A DNA stretch of 64,000 bases from Dolomedes plantarius (GCA_907164885.2 OU015503.1:125227523-125291522), one strand, 5' to 3'. Shown: positions 24,266 through 35,674, numbered from the stretch's first letter. Numbers and translations: made by a program. The notes: generated from the letters alone by a model not told the origin.

Positions 24266-24639
24266 ATTCCCGTAATATTTGATCCTAAGCGCATTTTAAA
24301 TGAGATAAATGCTAAAATATATTTCTTAGTTGCTTTCATTTAGATAATTGCATAAAATTTGATCCTAAGCGTATTTCAAATGAGATAAAATCTATTTCTT
24401 AGTTGCTTTCATTTCTATATATATATTTTTACGCCATATTTTACAAAGAACGTGAATTTTTTTTAAGTGGCGCCACCTATTAATGTAAAAGTAATTTAAA
24501 GTGACAAGCTGTTTGTAAAAGAAATTTTCGCCATAAATGCCTTCATATGTCTTTTTTGTGCACGAAAAATGTTAAGAAATTACCAATTTCCGTAGGAATT
24601 TCACCGTAAAATTTTAGGAGTAGAATAAAATAGAGTAAA

Positions 24640-25066
24640 TATTACTCAAAATTGACTTTTTTCTGAAATTTAAATGTTGAATTATTAAACGGGTACCAGA
24701 CGGATTTGACGATCTTGAATTCCACTGTGTATTTGTGGATTCCCCAAATTTCTTGACCCATTTATTGCAATCCATTAAATTTTGAACGTTACTGCGTACT
24801 ACGATACTATCATTTGAAATAGATTCTATTTCGTACAAAAATAGAGATGGAAGTTTTGATTCTTGAAAAACAGACATGCTTTCATAAGCACCAGCGCACC
24901 AAATACACAAATACCGATGTAAACTCGATTGACCAATCAACAGCCGCCAAACGATGTAATGGCTTGAATTCATGCAAGGAATGGGAATATGCGGTCGGGC
25001 GAAGGGTGTCGATGGTAGTGTGTTAGATCCTTGGTCTCTATCTGCCGTTCCAAACATCTGTTCCAT
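24640..25066 (-). pseudogene. Unidentified coding-like remnant
   Basis: A 150-residue minus-strand frame (24614-25066) includes NLMDCNKWVKKFGESTNTQW and, later, LIIQHLNF. The pattern (W..kf...TNTqW, then a late Q-H) recalls the N-terminal domain of MULE or SWIM-associated proteins in arthropods. That match is from memory of a motif style only. The N-terminal third lies in the right arm of the inverted repeat. Function is unknown. Confidence 0.3.
24912..24992. repeat. Right arm of an 81-bp inverted repeat
   Basis: Partner of 24185-24265, about 93 percent identical in inverse orientation. Confidence 0.9.
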
Positions 25067-25599
25067 TATTATACAGGCGTTAGACCTCGATTCTACGCTT
25101 TTCCGATGCCTTTGCCTTCACAGTGCACACAATAGTGATTACCTCTATAAAAATTTCTAATATGACTGGGTTGATTTGGGAAATTTTTGGTTGATTTCCT
25201 GTGCGGAAATCCACCACTGGACGAGTCGTAATTAATTGTTTGGTTTTATATTGATTTGAGAATACCATCCATTTCCATGACTGATCCAGAAAATATTACA
25301 CCCATTTAATATGTTTCCAAGTGACTCCCACCTGCCGTCATGCACTTCTGTGCTCGGCTCTATAAGTTTCCGGGCCCTGATTTTACATTAGGCCCCGGCC
25401 CCCGAATGTTGAGGGCCACTCCAGAATTTTAATTTTAAAAGGAAAAGAAAAAAATCACAATTTAAATTTTTGGGGGTTTAATTTTACCTTTTTTAATAGC
25501 TATTTTTCTATATATCCTTTCAAATTTGATTGATTGGTTCATCATATGTATAGTTATATGTATGTTATAGTGTACTATATGAGGGATTAATAAGTTTTT

Positions 25600-26309
25600 C
25601 TGGTTGCATTGTATTGGTGTTTTAATGATGAAGTTTGGTATTTATTGATGGCATAATGAATCATGCTGTTTTTATAAATATTTTAAGAGACAATTTAAAA
25701 TTATCAGCTCAAAATTTGGGTATTGGAAACAACTTTGTTTTTTTTATCAAGATAACGATCCTAAGCACACGGCTCTCAACGTTTCTCATCTGGTGTCTCT
25801 ATAATTGTCCACAAGTTTTGAAAACGCCACCTCAATCGCCAGATTTAAACCCAATATTTGGAGAGAACTGGAGGTTCGAGTACGAAAACACGACATTCAC
25901 ACGAAAAGCGAACGAAAAACAGTTATGATGGAAGAATGGATGAACATTGATGCAAAAATTACAAAAGAACTAAAGCAATCTATTCCCAGACGTTTAAAAG
26001 CTGTTGTGGATGCTAAAGGATATCCTACTAAATATTAGTTTAACGAAAAATTAGAATATTTACTAATATGTAGAGATTTTTTACAAGTGTACGATGACTT
26101 TTGTGAGATATAGTTTTTGTTACTTTTGGATTACTGGTTTCTTAAAAATAAAGTTTTACTATGTTTTCAAAATATTTCGTGTAGTTTTGTTAAGAATAGA
26201 TTACAGATCTTATTATTAAATACCCATTCTGAAATATTCATTTTAATCAATGGATAGACCCCTATTTCATTGAAAATCGTAAGTGTACGAACACTTTTGG
26301 AGCCACTGT
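25600..26309 (+). pseudogene. Tc1-like transposase, C-terminal third with 3' end
   Basis: The frames read VFIDGIMNHAVFINILRDNL, LKLSAQNLGIGNNFVFF, then after a frameshift the QDNDPKHTALNV block. A further frame has RKHDIHTKSERKTVMMEEW, and SIPRRLKAVVDAKGYPTKY ends at the stop 26036-26038. These are the second catalytic Asp and C-terminal parts of a Tc1 transposase, broken by frameshifts. The PDLNPIEHLW block is damaged to PDLNPIFGENW. The 3' end GAACACTTTTGGAGCCACTG before TA near 26309 is a typical terminus. Confidence 0.85.
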
Positions 26310-26324
26310 ATATATTTTTCTCTA

Positions 26325-26356
26325 TATCAATTGTATACATTGATCGTCGCATTTAT

Positions 26357-26400
<44 letters not shown>

Positions 26401-26475
26401 TGGCATTAATTGCATACATTGACCGTTGTATTTAATTTGAATGTACTCCGTAGTGAAGCGCGGGTTTTCAGCTAG
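26325..26475 (+). mobile_element. Helitron H1, 3'-end fragment
   Basis: Only the two related 3' modules remain (ATTGTATACATTGATCG and ATTGCATACATTGACCG) with a TA array between them, ending TTTTCAGCTAG (CTAG 26472-26475). It abuts the terminus of the Tc1 fragment. Confidence 0.75.
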
Positions 26476-26747
26476 TAGTATATAATAGTGTCACTGTAAT
26501 AAAGGAAATGAAAATATACTGATTGGAATGGAGTGTAGAATTTCTGACGTAAGTACTCCATTGTACAAAAAATTCATAAAAAATTCCCTCTATTTTAAAA
26601 TGTTATGATATTTTTACTCAAATGATTTTAATTATTTAATTTAATTTTTTTTTTTTACTCAAATATTTTTACTCAAATGATCTTTGTTTTCATGATTTTC
26701 TATCCCATTTGAATTGAAAATATATGTATTCGATCAGTACTGTAAAT

Positions 26748-27415
26748 CAGGGGTTCTTAAACTTATGTAGTCCGTGGACCCCCTCTTGAGCAACATTTTT
26801 TTTGCGGACCCCATCCCAACCCTAAGCATTTTACGTCGTACTTGAGACTTAATTTCTGGCTCAATAATTTCATGGGCATTACGTTAGAATAAATATCGCT
26901 GGTTATTTTAACAAATTGTCTGGCGCATTTATGGTGGTGAACATTTTTATTAGGATATAGAATAAAAAACATAAAATGAATAAACTGACAGTAGTAAAAA
27001 GAATTTAAAAAGTTACAAATCATAATATATTAAACTCATACAAACAATTCTTGGTAAAATATTGGTCAAAATAGTTCTCATTGTGTGATTTCTGTAAATA
27101 ATTTTTACTTAGTGGCATGGCTGCAGTAGTGTTCTTGAAACCACCCCCGAGTCACCACTCTCGCGACAGTCACAACAATGCAAAAAATTGCAGTATTGTA
27201 TTTATTTTTCCGTATTTGCAGTTGAATAAACAAAAAATTAAATTCTTACTAATTATTGTTTAGTTATGTTAATAACAAGTTATGTAAAAACAAATACAAA
27301 AAGTTTTGACCATGTAGGATTTTTATTAAATGAGTTATTTGAATAAATGCGAAAAGTTAGGAGATGTAAAGTTAATGCCAAAATTGTTTCCCGGACCACA
27401 GTTTAAGAACCTATG
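26748..27415. mobile_element. hAT non-autonomous element, 668 bp
   Basis: The ends CAGGGGTTCTTAAACTT and AGTTTAAGAACCTATG are flanked by CTGTAAAT (26740-26747) and CTGTAGAT (27416-27423), 7 of 8 identical. Same family as 21284-22075. Confidence 0.85.
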
Positions 27416-27589
27416 CTGTAGATTTTTGAAAAAAAATAAAGTGCTCCGAAAGTGGGCAGATGCTGTTAAGATAGGGCTGACTTGAATACAGTCATTTCTG
27501 CAAGCATACTTCTAGAAATATTGCTGGTTTAGGAATTGGTTCGAGGAAATGCGTTGTTTTCTATATGTTTGTGAAAGGGAATATTCGCG

Positions 27590-27825
27590 GCGTTGTTGTT
27601 TCTGATGCCCGAGGGTATTACAGACCAGGTTCATGGCAAGTGGCAAGGGTCGGAGTCCGATAGAGCCAGCTCATTTTTAACCAACATCTGGGGGGATCGT
27701 AGATGGACTCCCGGTCTACGGATGGAACGTGCCCCCATACGGCCTGTATTGAATGGCGCTTGTCGGGATTCGACCCGAGCCCCCTCGGCCGGACGCGCTA
27801 CCGCTAGGCTACCTCAAGATCCCGA
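27590..27825 (-). repeat. tRNA-derived SINE, minus strand
   Basis: On the minus strand the head (27825 down to about 27760) resembles a tRNA, with an A-box-like GTAGCCTAGCGGTAGCG and a B-box-like GGGTCGAATCCC. An unrelated body follows. It is not a functional tRNA. Confidence 0.65.
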
Positions 27826-27854
27826 TATTCGGGTTTCTCGCAAGTTACCAAGTA

Positions 27855-28600
27855 CAGTGGAACCTCGCTTAACGAGTATTTCCCCTAACGAGCAAAATGA
27901 ATCGTAAAAAAATGGCTCGCTTAACGAGCAACATTTCGCATAACGAGTGACGTGGAAGGAAGTCCCCTCTTCACGTCACTCGGATCTTCACGTCACCAGG
28001 ATCATCCACGGCCGAAAAATAAGTATTTAAGGGTAGTCATGGATGGTTCGAGAAGCGAATATCATGGGACTGGGGGATAACAATGATATTGAGGAACTTG
28101 TGGAAGAGCACGACCAAGAGCTGACCACCGAACAGCTCATAGAATTGCAGTGTCTTTCACGGCAAGCAGTTGTAGAGGAGAAGGACGAAGAAACAGCAAA
28201 GAAACAATCCACGACAAGAGCACGACCAAGAGCTGACCACCGAACGAGAAGCTCATAGAATAAATGCGCAAACATAGAATTGCGCAATAAAAGAAATGAT
28301 GAAAGCATGGGAAACTGTTGCATCGGAAGTTACAAAGCATCACCCTCATAAGACGGTGGCTATGCGCGCTACAAATTGATTCAATGACAATGCGGTGACA
28401 CACTTTCGGCAAATTTTGAAACGCCAAGAAAAACAAATGTCGCTAGATAGCTGTCTAGTAAAGAAATTAGATATGTGTCATAAATTCGTAAATAATAAAC
28501 TACATATGGACGATTTGGCTCCTTAAGAATTTATGTATAAGTAGTTTTCTTCAATCTAAAGTATAAACAATAGAAATAAACAAAAATTAAAAAATATGCA
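27855..28600 (+). mobile_element. Tigger non-autonomous derivative with transposase C-terminus
   Basis: The 5' end CAGTGGAACCTCGCTTAACG after TA is followed by AACGAG repeats; the same terminus recurs at 63886. From 28043 the frame reads NDIEELVEEHDQELTTEQL, and later MMKAWETVASEVTKHHPHK and QMSLDSCL (28434-28457), the C-terminal region of TIGD1-like transposases. A 28-bp local duplication (28106-28133 and 28218-28245) and a stop disrupt it. The 3' inverted terminus was not found, so the right end is approximate. Confidence 0.8.
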
Positions 28601-28836
28601 TAGACTGCTAAATCACTTTAACTTAAAACATATCCTGCAAAGAAAACATTTTCAATAGAGGATAGCGCAGAAGCTTCATATCCCCATAATGAAAAAATAC
28701 AAATAAATAATCCAACAGAGTTAGATAAAAATAATAAAAATATAGACAAGAAACAAACAGAAATCAAGCACTCTGGGCATCCACGCACCAACGGTAAGAT
28801 TTTGTATAAGTGCCGGAAGTGAACCATAAAACAACA

Positions 28837-28888
28837 GAGGTAACCGACAGGTCTCGTCATCAGGGAGCCTAACCATATCGGTTACCTC
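28837..28888. repeat. Hairpin with 11-bp perfect stem
   Basis: GAGGTAACCGA (28837-28847) and TCGGTTACCTC (28878-28888) pair exactly around a 30-nt loop. On the minus strand the loop contains CTGATGA. It lies about 300 bp beyond the 3' end of the minus-strand reverse transcriptase. Confidence 0.8.
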
Positions 28889-29194
28889 AAGGGGAACTTT
28901 CTGAATAGGATGCAGGTAAGCCCAAAAAACATCCCAAGGCCCCGAGTCCCCCAAGTAAGCAATAAGTCAAAAAGAAAAGGAAAAGACAAACACAACTTAC
29001 AGTATGGGCTGAACGCACCTTACATGCAAACACACAAAATCCTAAAGCAAAATAAAAAATGCGTACACACCCCAATTCCAATGACGATTATGGCGAAACA
29101 GCAGCCAATTCTATCCTAAAAATTACGTCATTGTAACATTACTATAGCGCCACCCCCCATTACAACCTAACCAAATGAAAACACAAATACTATT

Positions 29195-30583
29195 CTAAAC
29201 ATCTTTAAAAATTCCTGAGTCTAAATGCCATTTTTTTAAAACTTTTAAATTGCCGAAATTTTTAAGGAAATCGTTTTTTCTTAAGTTTTCCTCGAAAATG
29301 CTACATGCCTCCAAAAAATCCCCAGCGTTGTTACATATGTTTTTTATTCTGTAAAGTTGTGAGTAAAAAATATTATAATAAATTTTATAGTTTAAGTTGC
29401 TATGGAAATTGGTAAACGTAATAACCTCGAAGTTAAAATCTAACCTTTTATCATAAATCCCTATTTTTATTTCTCTATTTTGAATTTTAATTTTTAAATC
29501 TAGATAAGTCGCATAAAGATTATTATCGTTAGGCCGGTTTAAAGTTAGTTCCTTTGGGTAGATTTGAATAAGAAATTCCAAATCGTTGCAGTTAAAAATT
29601 ATAAGATCATCAATATATCTAAATCCGGTAACATTATTTAAGCTAAGAAATTTAGTTTCGTAAAAATGTAAGAATAGGTTGGCAAATGCACTAGAATAGC
29701 TATTTCCCATAGGTATACCCTTTATCTGTTTAAAGAAACATAAGCCATTAAATAGGTAGTTTTCAAAAATATTAAATTTACATAAATCAATCCAGTCACA
29801 TTTTAATATTAAAGTACTATCTAAATAAGCATCAAATAAGCATCATAAATTTCTGAACAGATAAACATTAAATTATCATGCGGAATACTGGTAAACAGGT
29901 TTTCAAAATCAAACGTGTATATGCTATCTATATTCTTACTTTTTAAAAAATGTAGAACATCCTGGTTATTATTTATAATAAAGTTATTTTCGGTAACTTT
30001 AATTTTATTTAGAATAATTTTTAAATAGCTAAAGAACTTTTTACTGAACACAGTATTATAACAATTTGTACTACAAGTAACAAACCTAAATTTAGTAGGT
30101 ACTTTATGGAATTTTATGGTAGGAAACAGGTAAGGGTATTTTATGCTATTAATCTTAAACTTAAATTTTTTGTTAAAAGCTAAAATCCTATTATCTATTT
30201 CTTTTTTGGTAAGATTAATTTTTTGATAGGTATTATTTGAGTTGTATTCCCTAGAAATTAACTGCTTAAAATAATCTTTACACATAAAACCGAAGTTATT
30301 TGCAGCCTTATCAACAACCGTAATAATAAACTTATTTTTTAAACCTTTAATTTTACTGTATAGAACTTTGTTTAGACAGAAACCCCTCTTGTCCTTCATA
30401 CCATACTCTTCATAATTCCTTTTTATATCCTGCAAAATATGCATCTTCCACTCCATAAAACCTTCGATAGGCCAATTGTACTTCCTTGCTAATTTAATTA
30501 TGCAGTAATCTAATTTTTTAGTGATAGAACTGTAATATTGCTGTAAGATATAACTGTAAGATAGCATTGTAATATGGCTTATA
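29195..30583 (-). pseudogene. Penelope-like reverse transcriptase, one small break
   Basis: About 455 residues on the minus strand encode a reverse transcriptase. Landmarks are FIITVVDKAANNFGFMCKDY, PYLFPTIKFHKVPTKFRFVT, TFDFENLFTSIPHDNL (motif A Asp), KGIPMGNSYSSAFANLFLHF (motif B) and FRYIDDLIIF (catalytic YIDD), then YDKRLDFNFEV. LP.(K)HK and F.SIPH motifs are typical of Penelope-like elements. The only break is an 11-bp tandem duplication (29823-29833/29834-29844), which shifts frame after EIYDAY. No endonuclease domain follows in this strand. The N-terminus is cut near 30583 by another element. Clade assignment is provisional. Confidence 0.8.
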
Positions 30584-32014
30584 CAGGGTGTTACAAAATT
30601 CGACACATTCGGAGGGGTGATAGTAAGCATAAAGACGAGCAATAATCACACAGGAATGTATGACCGGAAACTCGAACCTGATCAGCTAGAGCAGTGTGGT
30701 CCTACCCGCTGCCCGCCAATTCATTTTTGCTGGCCCTTGCCCTTCTTACTGCAAAAATATTATATTTTAATTTAACATTTGATCGTTTATCCTTCTTACT
30801 GCTTTAAGTTTTTAAGACTTGAAATGTAACGACTTAAATGTACTTAAAATTTAAGTAAGGGCCATATTGAAGCTTCACTCTTCAACCATTATAATCCGCT
30901 TAAATCCCATATTAAATTCTCTCTGCAAATGTTATCGCTGTTTGGCAGTACATACGTGTGCTCTACTCTCGAACAAATTAAATCAAAAAACGAGAAATGG
31001 AATTGACTGGAATCCAGCCTGAGACTTCGCCTTACTGAACTTACAGTGGACATTGATAAACTTGTATCAGGGAAGCACCACATTGATTTCTCGACTGTAA
31101 AATCAATAAACTAGTATATTAAACTTCTTTTAACATAAATTTTAATAAAAGCTTTTTTAACACAATATGCAATTCGTTTTCTTTCTGGCCCTCACATTCC
31201 TATACTAAAGTTTGATTGGCCCTCGGGTAACTAAAGGTCAGACCACACTGAGCTACAGGATAAACAAAGATGCAGAAATGAAAAGCCGACACTTCTGCAT
31301 CTTTGTTTAACCTCTATCTCAGCGGGTCGCGACTCGATCCTAAAACTATCACAAACCATCAGAAAAGATAAGAAACTTACTTAAAAACGGCAATTTTACA
31401 TATTGATAGATTGTGATAACAATTTTCTTAACTGTAATTATAGCAAAGCTGTATGGCATGAAAAATTAAAATGGTCTTTGCGTACTTTTATAATTGTAGT
31501 TTTTATCTTCACCCAGGAACACTTGTTAGTGAGTATGAAACCACTCGTTGCATATATTGCAAATATATATCTATGGTTAAATAAAGAACTGTTTTGCTAC
31601 AAAGTGCTTATATTTTGTCGACCATTTTCAAATCAGATCACAAACTGTTTATCAATAATCAATCTGTATCTTCCAAAAAGCGTATGTATGTATGTATGTA
31701 TGTATGTATGCCGTGGAGTTATTCCGATAAGGAAAGGTGGGTCGCCAGCTGAAAAAGGTTGGGACCTAAATGATGAGGTTTGCGTTTCCGGTGGTACATT
31801 CCTGCGTGATTCTGTGAGTTTTCTACCTCCTCCAGAAAAATGCGATATTTCCGGCCATCCAGTGGGGTTAGTAAGAGGTACGGTCCGATGAAGTAAACAG
31901 CGCCCTCCAGCGTCAAGTTTGCGCTTCCGGTCATACATTCCTATGTGATTATTGCTCGTCCTGATACCTACTATCACCCCTCCGAATGTTTCGGTCGAAT
32001 TTTGGTACACCCTG
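30584..32014. mobile_element. 1.43-kb TIR DNA transposon with nested hAT element
   Basis: The left terminus CAGGGTGTTACAAAATTCGA and the inverted right terminus CAGGGTGTACCAAAATTCGA are both flanked by TA (30582-30583, 32015-32016). Similarity extends about 90 bp inward (TCGGAGGGGTGATAGTA, ATGTATGACCGGAA). No transposase of its own is visible. The superfamily is uncertain; the TA target suggests Tc1/mariner-like. Confidence 0.8.
30692..31250 (+). mobile_element. hAT element remnant with C-terminal transposase
   Basis: Termini CAGTGTGGTC and GACCACACTG are flanked by AGCTAGAG (30684-30691) and AGCTACAG (31251-31258), 7 of 8 matching. Inside, from about 30924, the plus strand reads MLSLFGSTYVCSTLEQIKSK, then after a stop LESSLRLRLTEL and DIDKLVS. 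This is the C-terminal dimerisation region of GTF2IRD2/ZBED-type hAT transposases. It is nested in the TIR element 30584-32014. Confidence 0.8.
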
Positions 32015-32016
32015 TA

Positions 32017-32273
32017 TAGGTCAGACTTTTAATTACTCAAACCTTAAAATTAATTTACATAGAAGCTTAACTCATAAACCCTCGTTGAATACAATAGAAA
32101 TAGAACATTTTAAGCGGTACGATTTTTCGAATACAAGTATTGCTATTATAGACATAATTCCTTGTGAGCGTAATAGATTATGGCGGGAGAATAAACATAT
32201 TGACCCGTTCAAAACAGTTTTCCCTTACGGATTGAATAGCTACCATTATAAGCAACTCTGCTTACATCACTGA
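32017..32273 (+). pseudogene. GIY-YIG-like endonuclease fragment
   Basis: The frame reads IGQTFNYSNLKINLHRSLTH, ending with VFPYGLNSYHYKQLCLHH and a stop. The arrangement (YIGQT, L...HR, late E, P.GLN) matches the C-terminal GIY-YIG endonuclease of Penelope-like elements. When 30584-32014 and one TA are ignored, the preceding codons give CNMAYIGQT, so the TIR element inserted inside this domain. It is on the opposite strand from the adjacent RT. Confidence 0.5.
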
Positions 32274-32472
32274 TAAATACAAACCATCTTTTTACGGTAT
32301 TATCGATAATAGCTCTTTAGTAGCCACTCAGTTCCTAAATAGGAAAATAATGATTAAAAAAAAACCCGGGGAAATGGAAGTAATCCTAATTCAGTTAACT
32401 CTTTTGTTACTAAATTCAACATTTTTATGAAAAAGCAGCAATCTGGTAATCCCGTGTATTATTAGTTGGATA

Positions 32473-32893
32473 AATAATTACAAGATAAAAAGAACGTTTT
32501 ATATACCATGTTTTTAAATTTTCTGTCGAATCTTATAAACTTGACAATTCTATGTATTAGCAAATACTTTTTTAAAATTTTTTTGATGAATTATCCCATC
32601 CACTTGAAAGAAAATGAAGTGAATTGGAAGTTAACTCGCGTTTCACTTTTCGTTCTCGTCCCGGCCGATAGATGGCTGCACCATTCCACAAAAAAAAATT
32701 AACTGAAAATGAATTCAAATTCTGCTTACAGATGGCTAAAAGTATCAAAATAATGCATTTTCGTCGTGTTCCGAGCTATTCTAAAAGTTTCGAATGTCTA
32801 GTTAGTCGGGAAGTTAGTTAAAATTCGATTGCAAGATTTGTACTGGACAAACACACAAACAAACAAGAAAGCGAGTTAATAAAAACATGGTAA
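32473..32893 (+). repeat. Interspersed repeat family S copy
   Basis: A full-length S copy, from AATTACAAGATAAAAAGAAC to AATAAAAACATGGTAA. It sits between the endonuclease-like fragment and the plus-strand RT fragment. Confidence 0.85.
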
Positions 32894-32984
32894 TAAATGT
32901 TCATCAGGATTCGCGTGTTCATCAGCACTCGCTGATATTTTTTTACACTCATATAAGAGCGGTACCATTCTAAACAGCGAGTTG

Positions 32985-33325
32985 TTTTTCCGTTACGTTG
33001 AGGATATTTTGGTGGTATTTCGCGATACTGACCATATTATAAAATTCGACTTTTATCCAAATTATTTCGTGTTAACTGAACCTTTACAAAATACGGATGG
33101 AAGCATCGATTTTTTTGGATATCAATCTTAAGTGACAGGATAGAATATAGAATTTACGATAAACGAGAAAAATACAATTTTAAGATCAATGGATTGACAG
33201 ATTGGCGGTCTACGGTACGTAGGTCAATTTTCAGGAATGTCATTTACAACCACCTGTTACTATGTAATAATTTATGTAGTGACCATGAGTTAAAAATGAG
33301 TGGCATTTTTAAGTTTTTAAAGTCA
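32985..33325 (+). pseudogene. Penelope-like RT fragment, plus strand
   Basis: The frames read FRYVEDILVVFRDTD (YVED in place of the catalytic YxDD), then IEYRIYDKREKYNFKI and RSIFRNVIYNHLLLCNNLCS. This parallels the YIDD...YDKR..FNF...YSQLYRIKNIC order of the minus-strand RT. At least one frameshift near 33115 and further stops are present. A second, older copy of a related element. Confidence 0.65.
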
Positions 33326-33722
33326 TCATTAGAGTTGCATTATCCGTTTCATTTAGTTCAGAACAACGTATGCGATTTTTAAAAACTGACACGGGAGGAG
33401 TTCAATGAAAGGATTAAGCTAACTGTGTAATTGACTGAGTACAAGAGGAAACGGAGTAATTAATTATTCGGGAGCTGATGCGATGAAGTAGAGAGGCCCG
33501 TGTGTTGTCTACATTGGGATCGTATTGTATATAGTGTGATGTGTTGGGATTTGGGGATTTTGGGATGGTTTATATTGGATTTTATCTTTTTTCTATTAGA
33601 CTATTTTATTTTTTTTATATTACGCAAAACATGTTCAACCAGGGAAGAGGGGTCACAACCCCCCCTCTGGCCTTTTGAGTGCATCGTTCCGATTTTATTC
33701 TACCTATTAAACTTTTTATTCA

Positions 33723-33740
33723 TCTTATATATATATGTGT

Positions 33741-33802
<62 letters not shown>
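33723..33802. repeat. (TA)n/(CA)n microsatellite
   Basis: TA and short CA runs leading into the 5' end of a Helitron H1. Confidence 0.9.
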
Positions 33803-33808
<6 letters not shown>

Positions 33809-34530
33809 CAGTTCCGTAACTGACTGACTTAATGATTGACTGACTGGCATACAACGCACAGACCAAACCGCTGGACCGAAAGGGCTGAAATGTTGCATGG
33901 CGATTCTTCTGGAGGATTCTTCTAGTGCAGGGGTGCACTAAGAAAGATTTTTGAAAAATTCTTTTTAGATTTTTTAAAACTAAATTTTTAAGCTGTTTTA
34001 GTAACTTTTTTTTAAAGTTTGCATTTAAAATAATAATTTGGGGGTTATAAAATTTATATCACGAGAAAGGTCCTAGAAATTCCTTTAAAATGAAATCTAT
34101 TTCGAATCTTAACCTCCATTTTCTGATTTTTAGGGAATTTTTAAAGATTCATTTTTAGAATTAAATGTATTAAATGCCGATCACGTGATTTCTTTTTCTG
34201 GTACTTTAAATAAATTTATCGTCACGTGCATCACAACTAAATAGACAAAAAATATTTTTTTTTCTTTCTAATGCGGCAGACGATTGGACATTATCCCAAA
34301 AAATATTAAAATCCAGTAAAAGATATTATGTTCCTCAAACTGTACTATATTAACTGTACTATATTCGTAATATGTCCTATTACATCCTATTACACCCTGT
34401 ACTATGTCCTATTACATTTAATTTGAATACTTTCTTCTACATTATTTTGTCTATAAAAATATCCCTTACGATTTTTTTTTATTAATATATATTTTTTTTT
34501 ACATCAATTGTATACATTGATCGTCGTACT

Positions 34531-34582
<52 letters not shown>
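33803..34582 (+). mobile_element. Helitron H1, 3'-truncated copy
   Basis: The H1 body starts AACAGTTCCGTAACTGACTG and runs to ATCAATTGTATACATTGATC, then a TA array (34534-34582). The 3' terminal module and CTAG are absent. Confidence 0.8.
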
Positions 34583-34587
<5 letters not shown>

Positions 34588-35377
34588 ATGCCCCGTACCT
34601 CACGCCGTGGAGGAGAGGCATAGCACTAATCGGAGGCGTAGCCGGCACGAAGGTGTGATGCAGTCGGTCGAATTGTAGATCCAGGGAATCACTTAAGAAA
34701 TTAGGCGAGAAACGCATACATGAGCCATTGATGAAAGACACAACTTCGAAGACTTGCTTTATTTATTTGAAGGCATTAGCTGCAGCGGCCACATGACTGG
34801 CCTTACAGGGCGCGTCTTACATTACAAGACAGAAACGGACCGCAGGTCCGACATCAACGAGAGTTAGACACCAAGAGAAGAAATCTTCTTTTCACGCACA
34901 TCGTAAATAAGTGCTTTGCGGTATTGACGCCAGAGGGCCTAAAACTTCTTAATATTTTAATTGGGCGACTTTAGATTCGTGGAGTTCACGTGTCCACTTA
35001 AGTTTATCGGGGACTTTACTGCTAGATCCCGCGCTTGCTAGACCTCTTGAACTGAGTGTAGGATAAGTGGCCATAAAATTCTTGCAAAGTGTGGTTTTTG
35101 ACGTTACAGACCCCATAAATACAGAGTGGTTCGAGGGCTCTTCAAGAATTTTGACACTATACTGACATTCGGAATCTCATAACTTCTAACACTCATATCT
35201 GGGGATGTTATTGAGTTCAGCTACTTCACATGCCTGTATAATGATCTGCAGGGATAATAAAATTTATCTTATTTTACTTTTAGGTTCCAATTTTGGAAAA
35301 AGGGGTCGTGCTTTATTAACAGGGTAATTTTAAATGCGCTTTATATAATGGTGGGCCGTTATTATCACATATATATA
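34583..35377. other. Unclassified GC-richer segment
   Basis: Non-repetitive DNA with less AT than its surroundings (for example CGCAGGTCCGACATCAACG near 34840). No coding motif was recognised; a retroelement LTR or untranslated region is possible. Confidence 0.3.
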
Positions 35378-35615
35378 TGTTGGAAAACAGCGTTCATTTT
35401 CTCTCCTTACGGCCTGCGTGCGCACACATGTAAATTATGACGTCATCCTTTTTTCACCTGTACGGTAACGCTCTGTGAACGGAAGTAGAAAGAGAATAAC
35501 GTTGTTCACTGTAAGACGCTTCTGTGTCATGTTCTGTGAAAATGTATCTTAGTCCTATTAAATGTTTTGCTACTACTCTGCTGCTATTATTTTTACTCTG
35601 TGTGACTAAATTCCC

Positions 35616-35616
<1 letters not shown>
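35378..35616 (+). mobile_element. Possible solo LTR (239 bp)
   Basis: Starts TGTTGGAAAACAG and ends AAATTCCCA, a TG..CA pattern with an internal ATTAAA signal near 35558. The flanks are TA-rich and show no clear 5-bp duplication. Confidence 0.3.

Positions 35617-35619
<3 letters not shown>

Positions 35620-35673
<54 letters not shown>
35620..35673. repeat. (TA)n microsatellite
   Basis: About 27 TA units. Confidence 0.9.

Positions 35674-35674
<1 letters not shown>

Noticed and set aside
27593..27907. 104-codon plus-strand frame
   Set aside because: It reads antisense through a tRNA-derived SINE and into a Tigger terminus.
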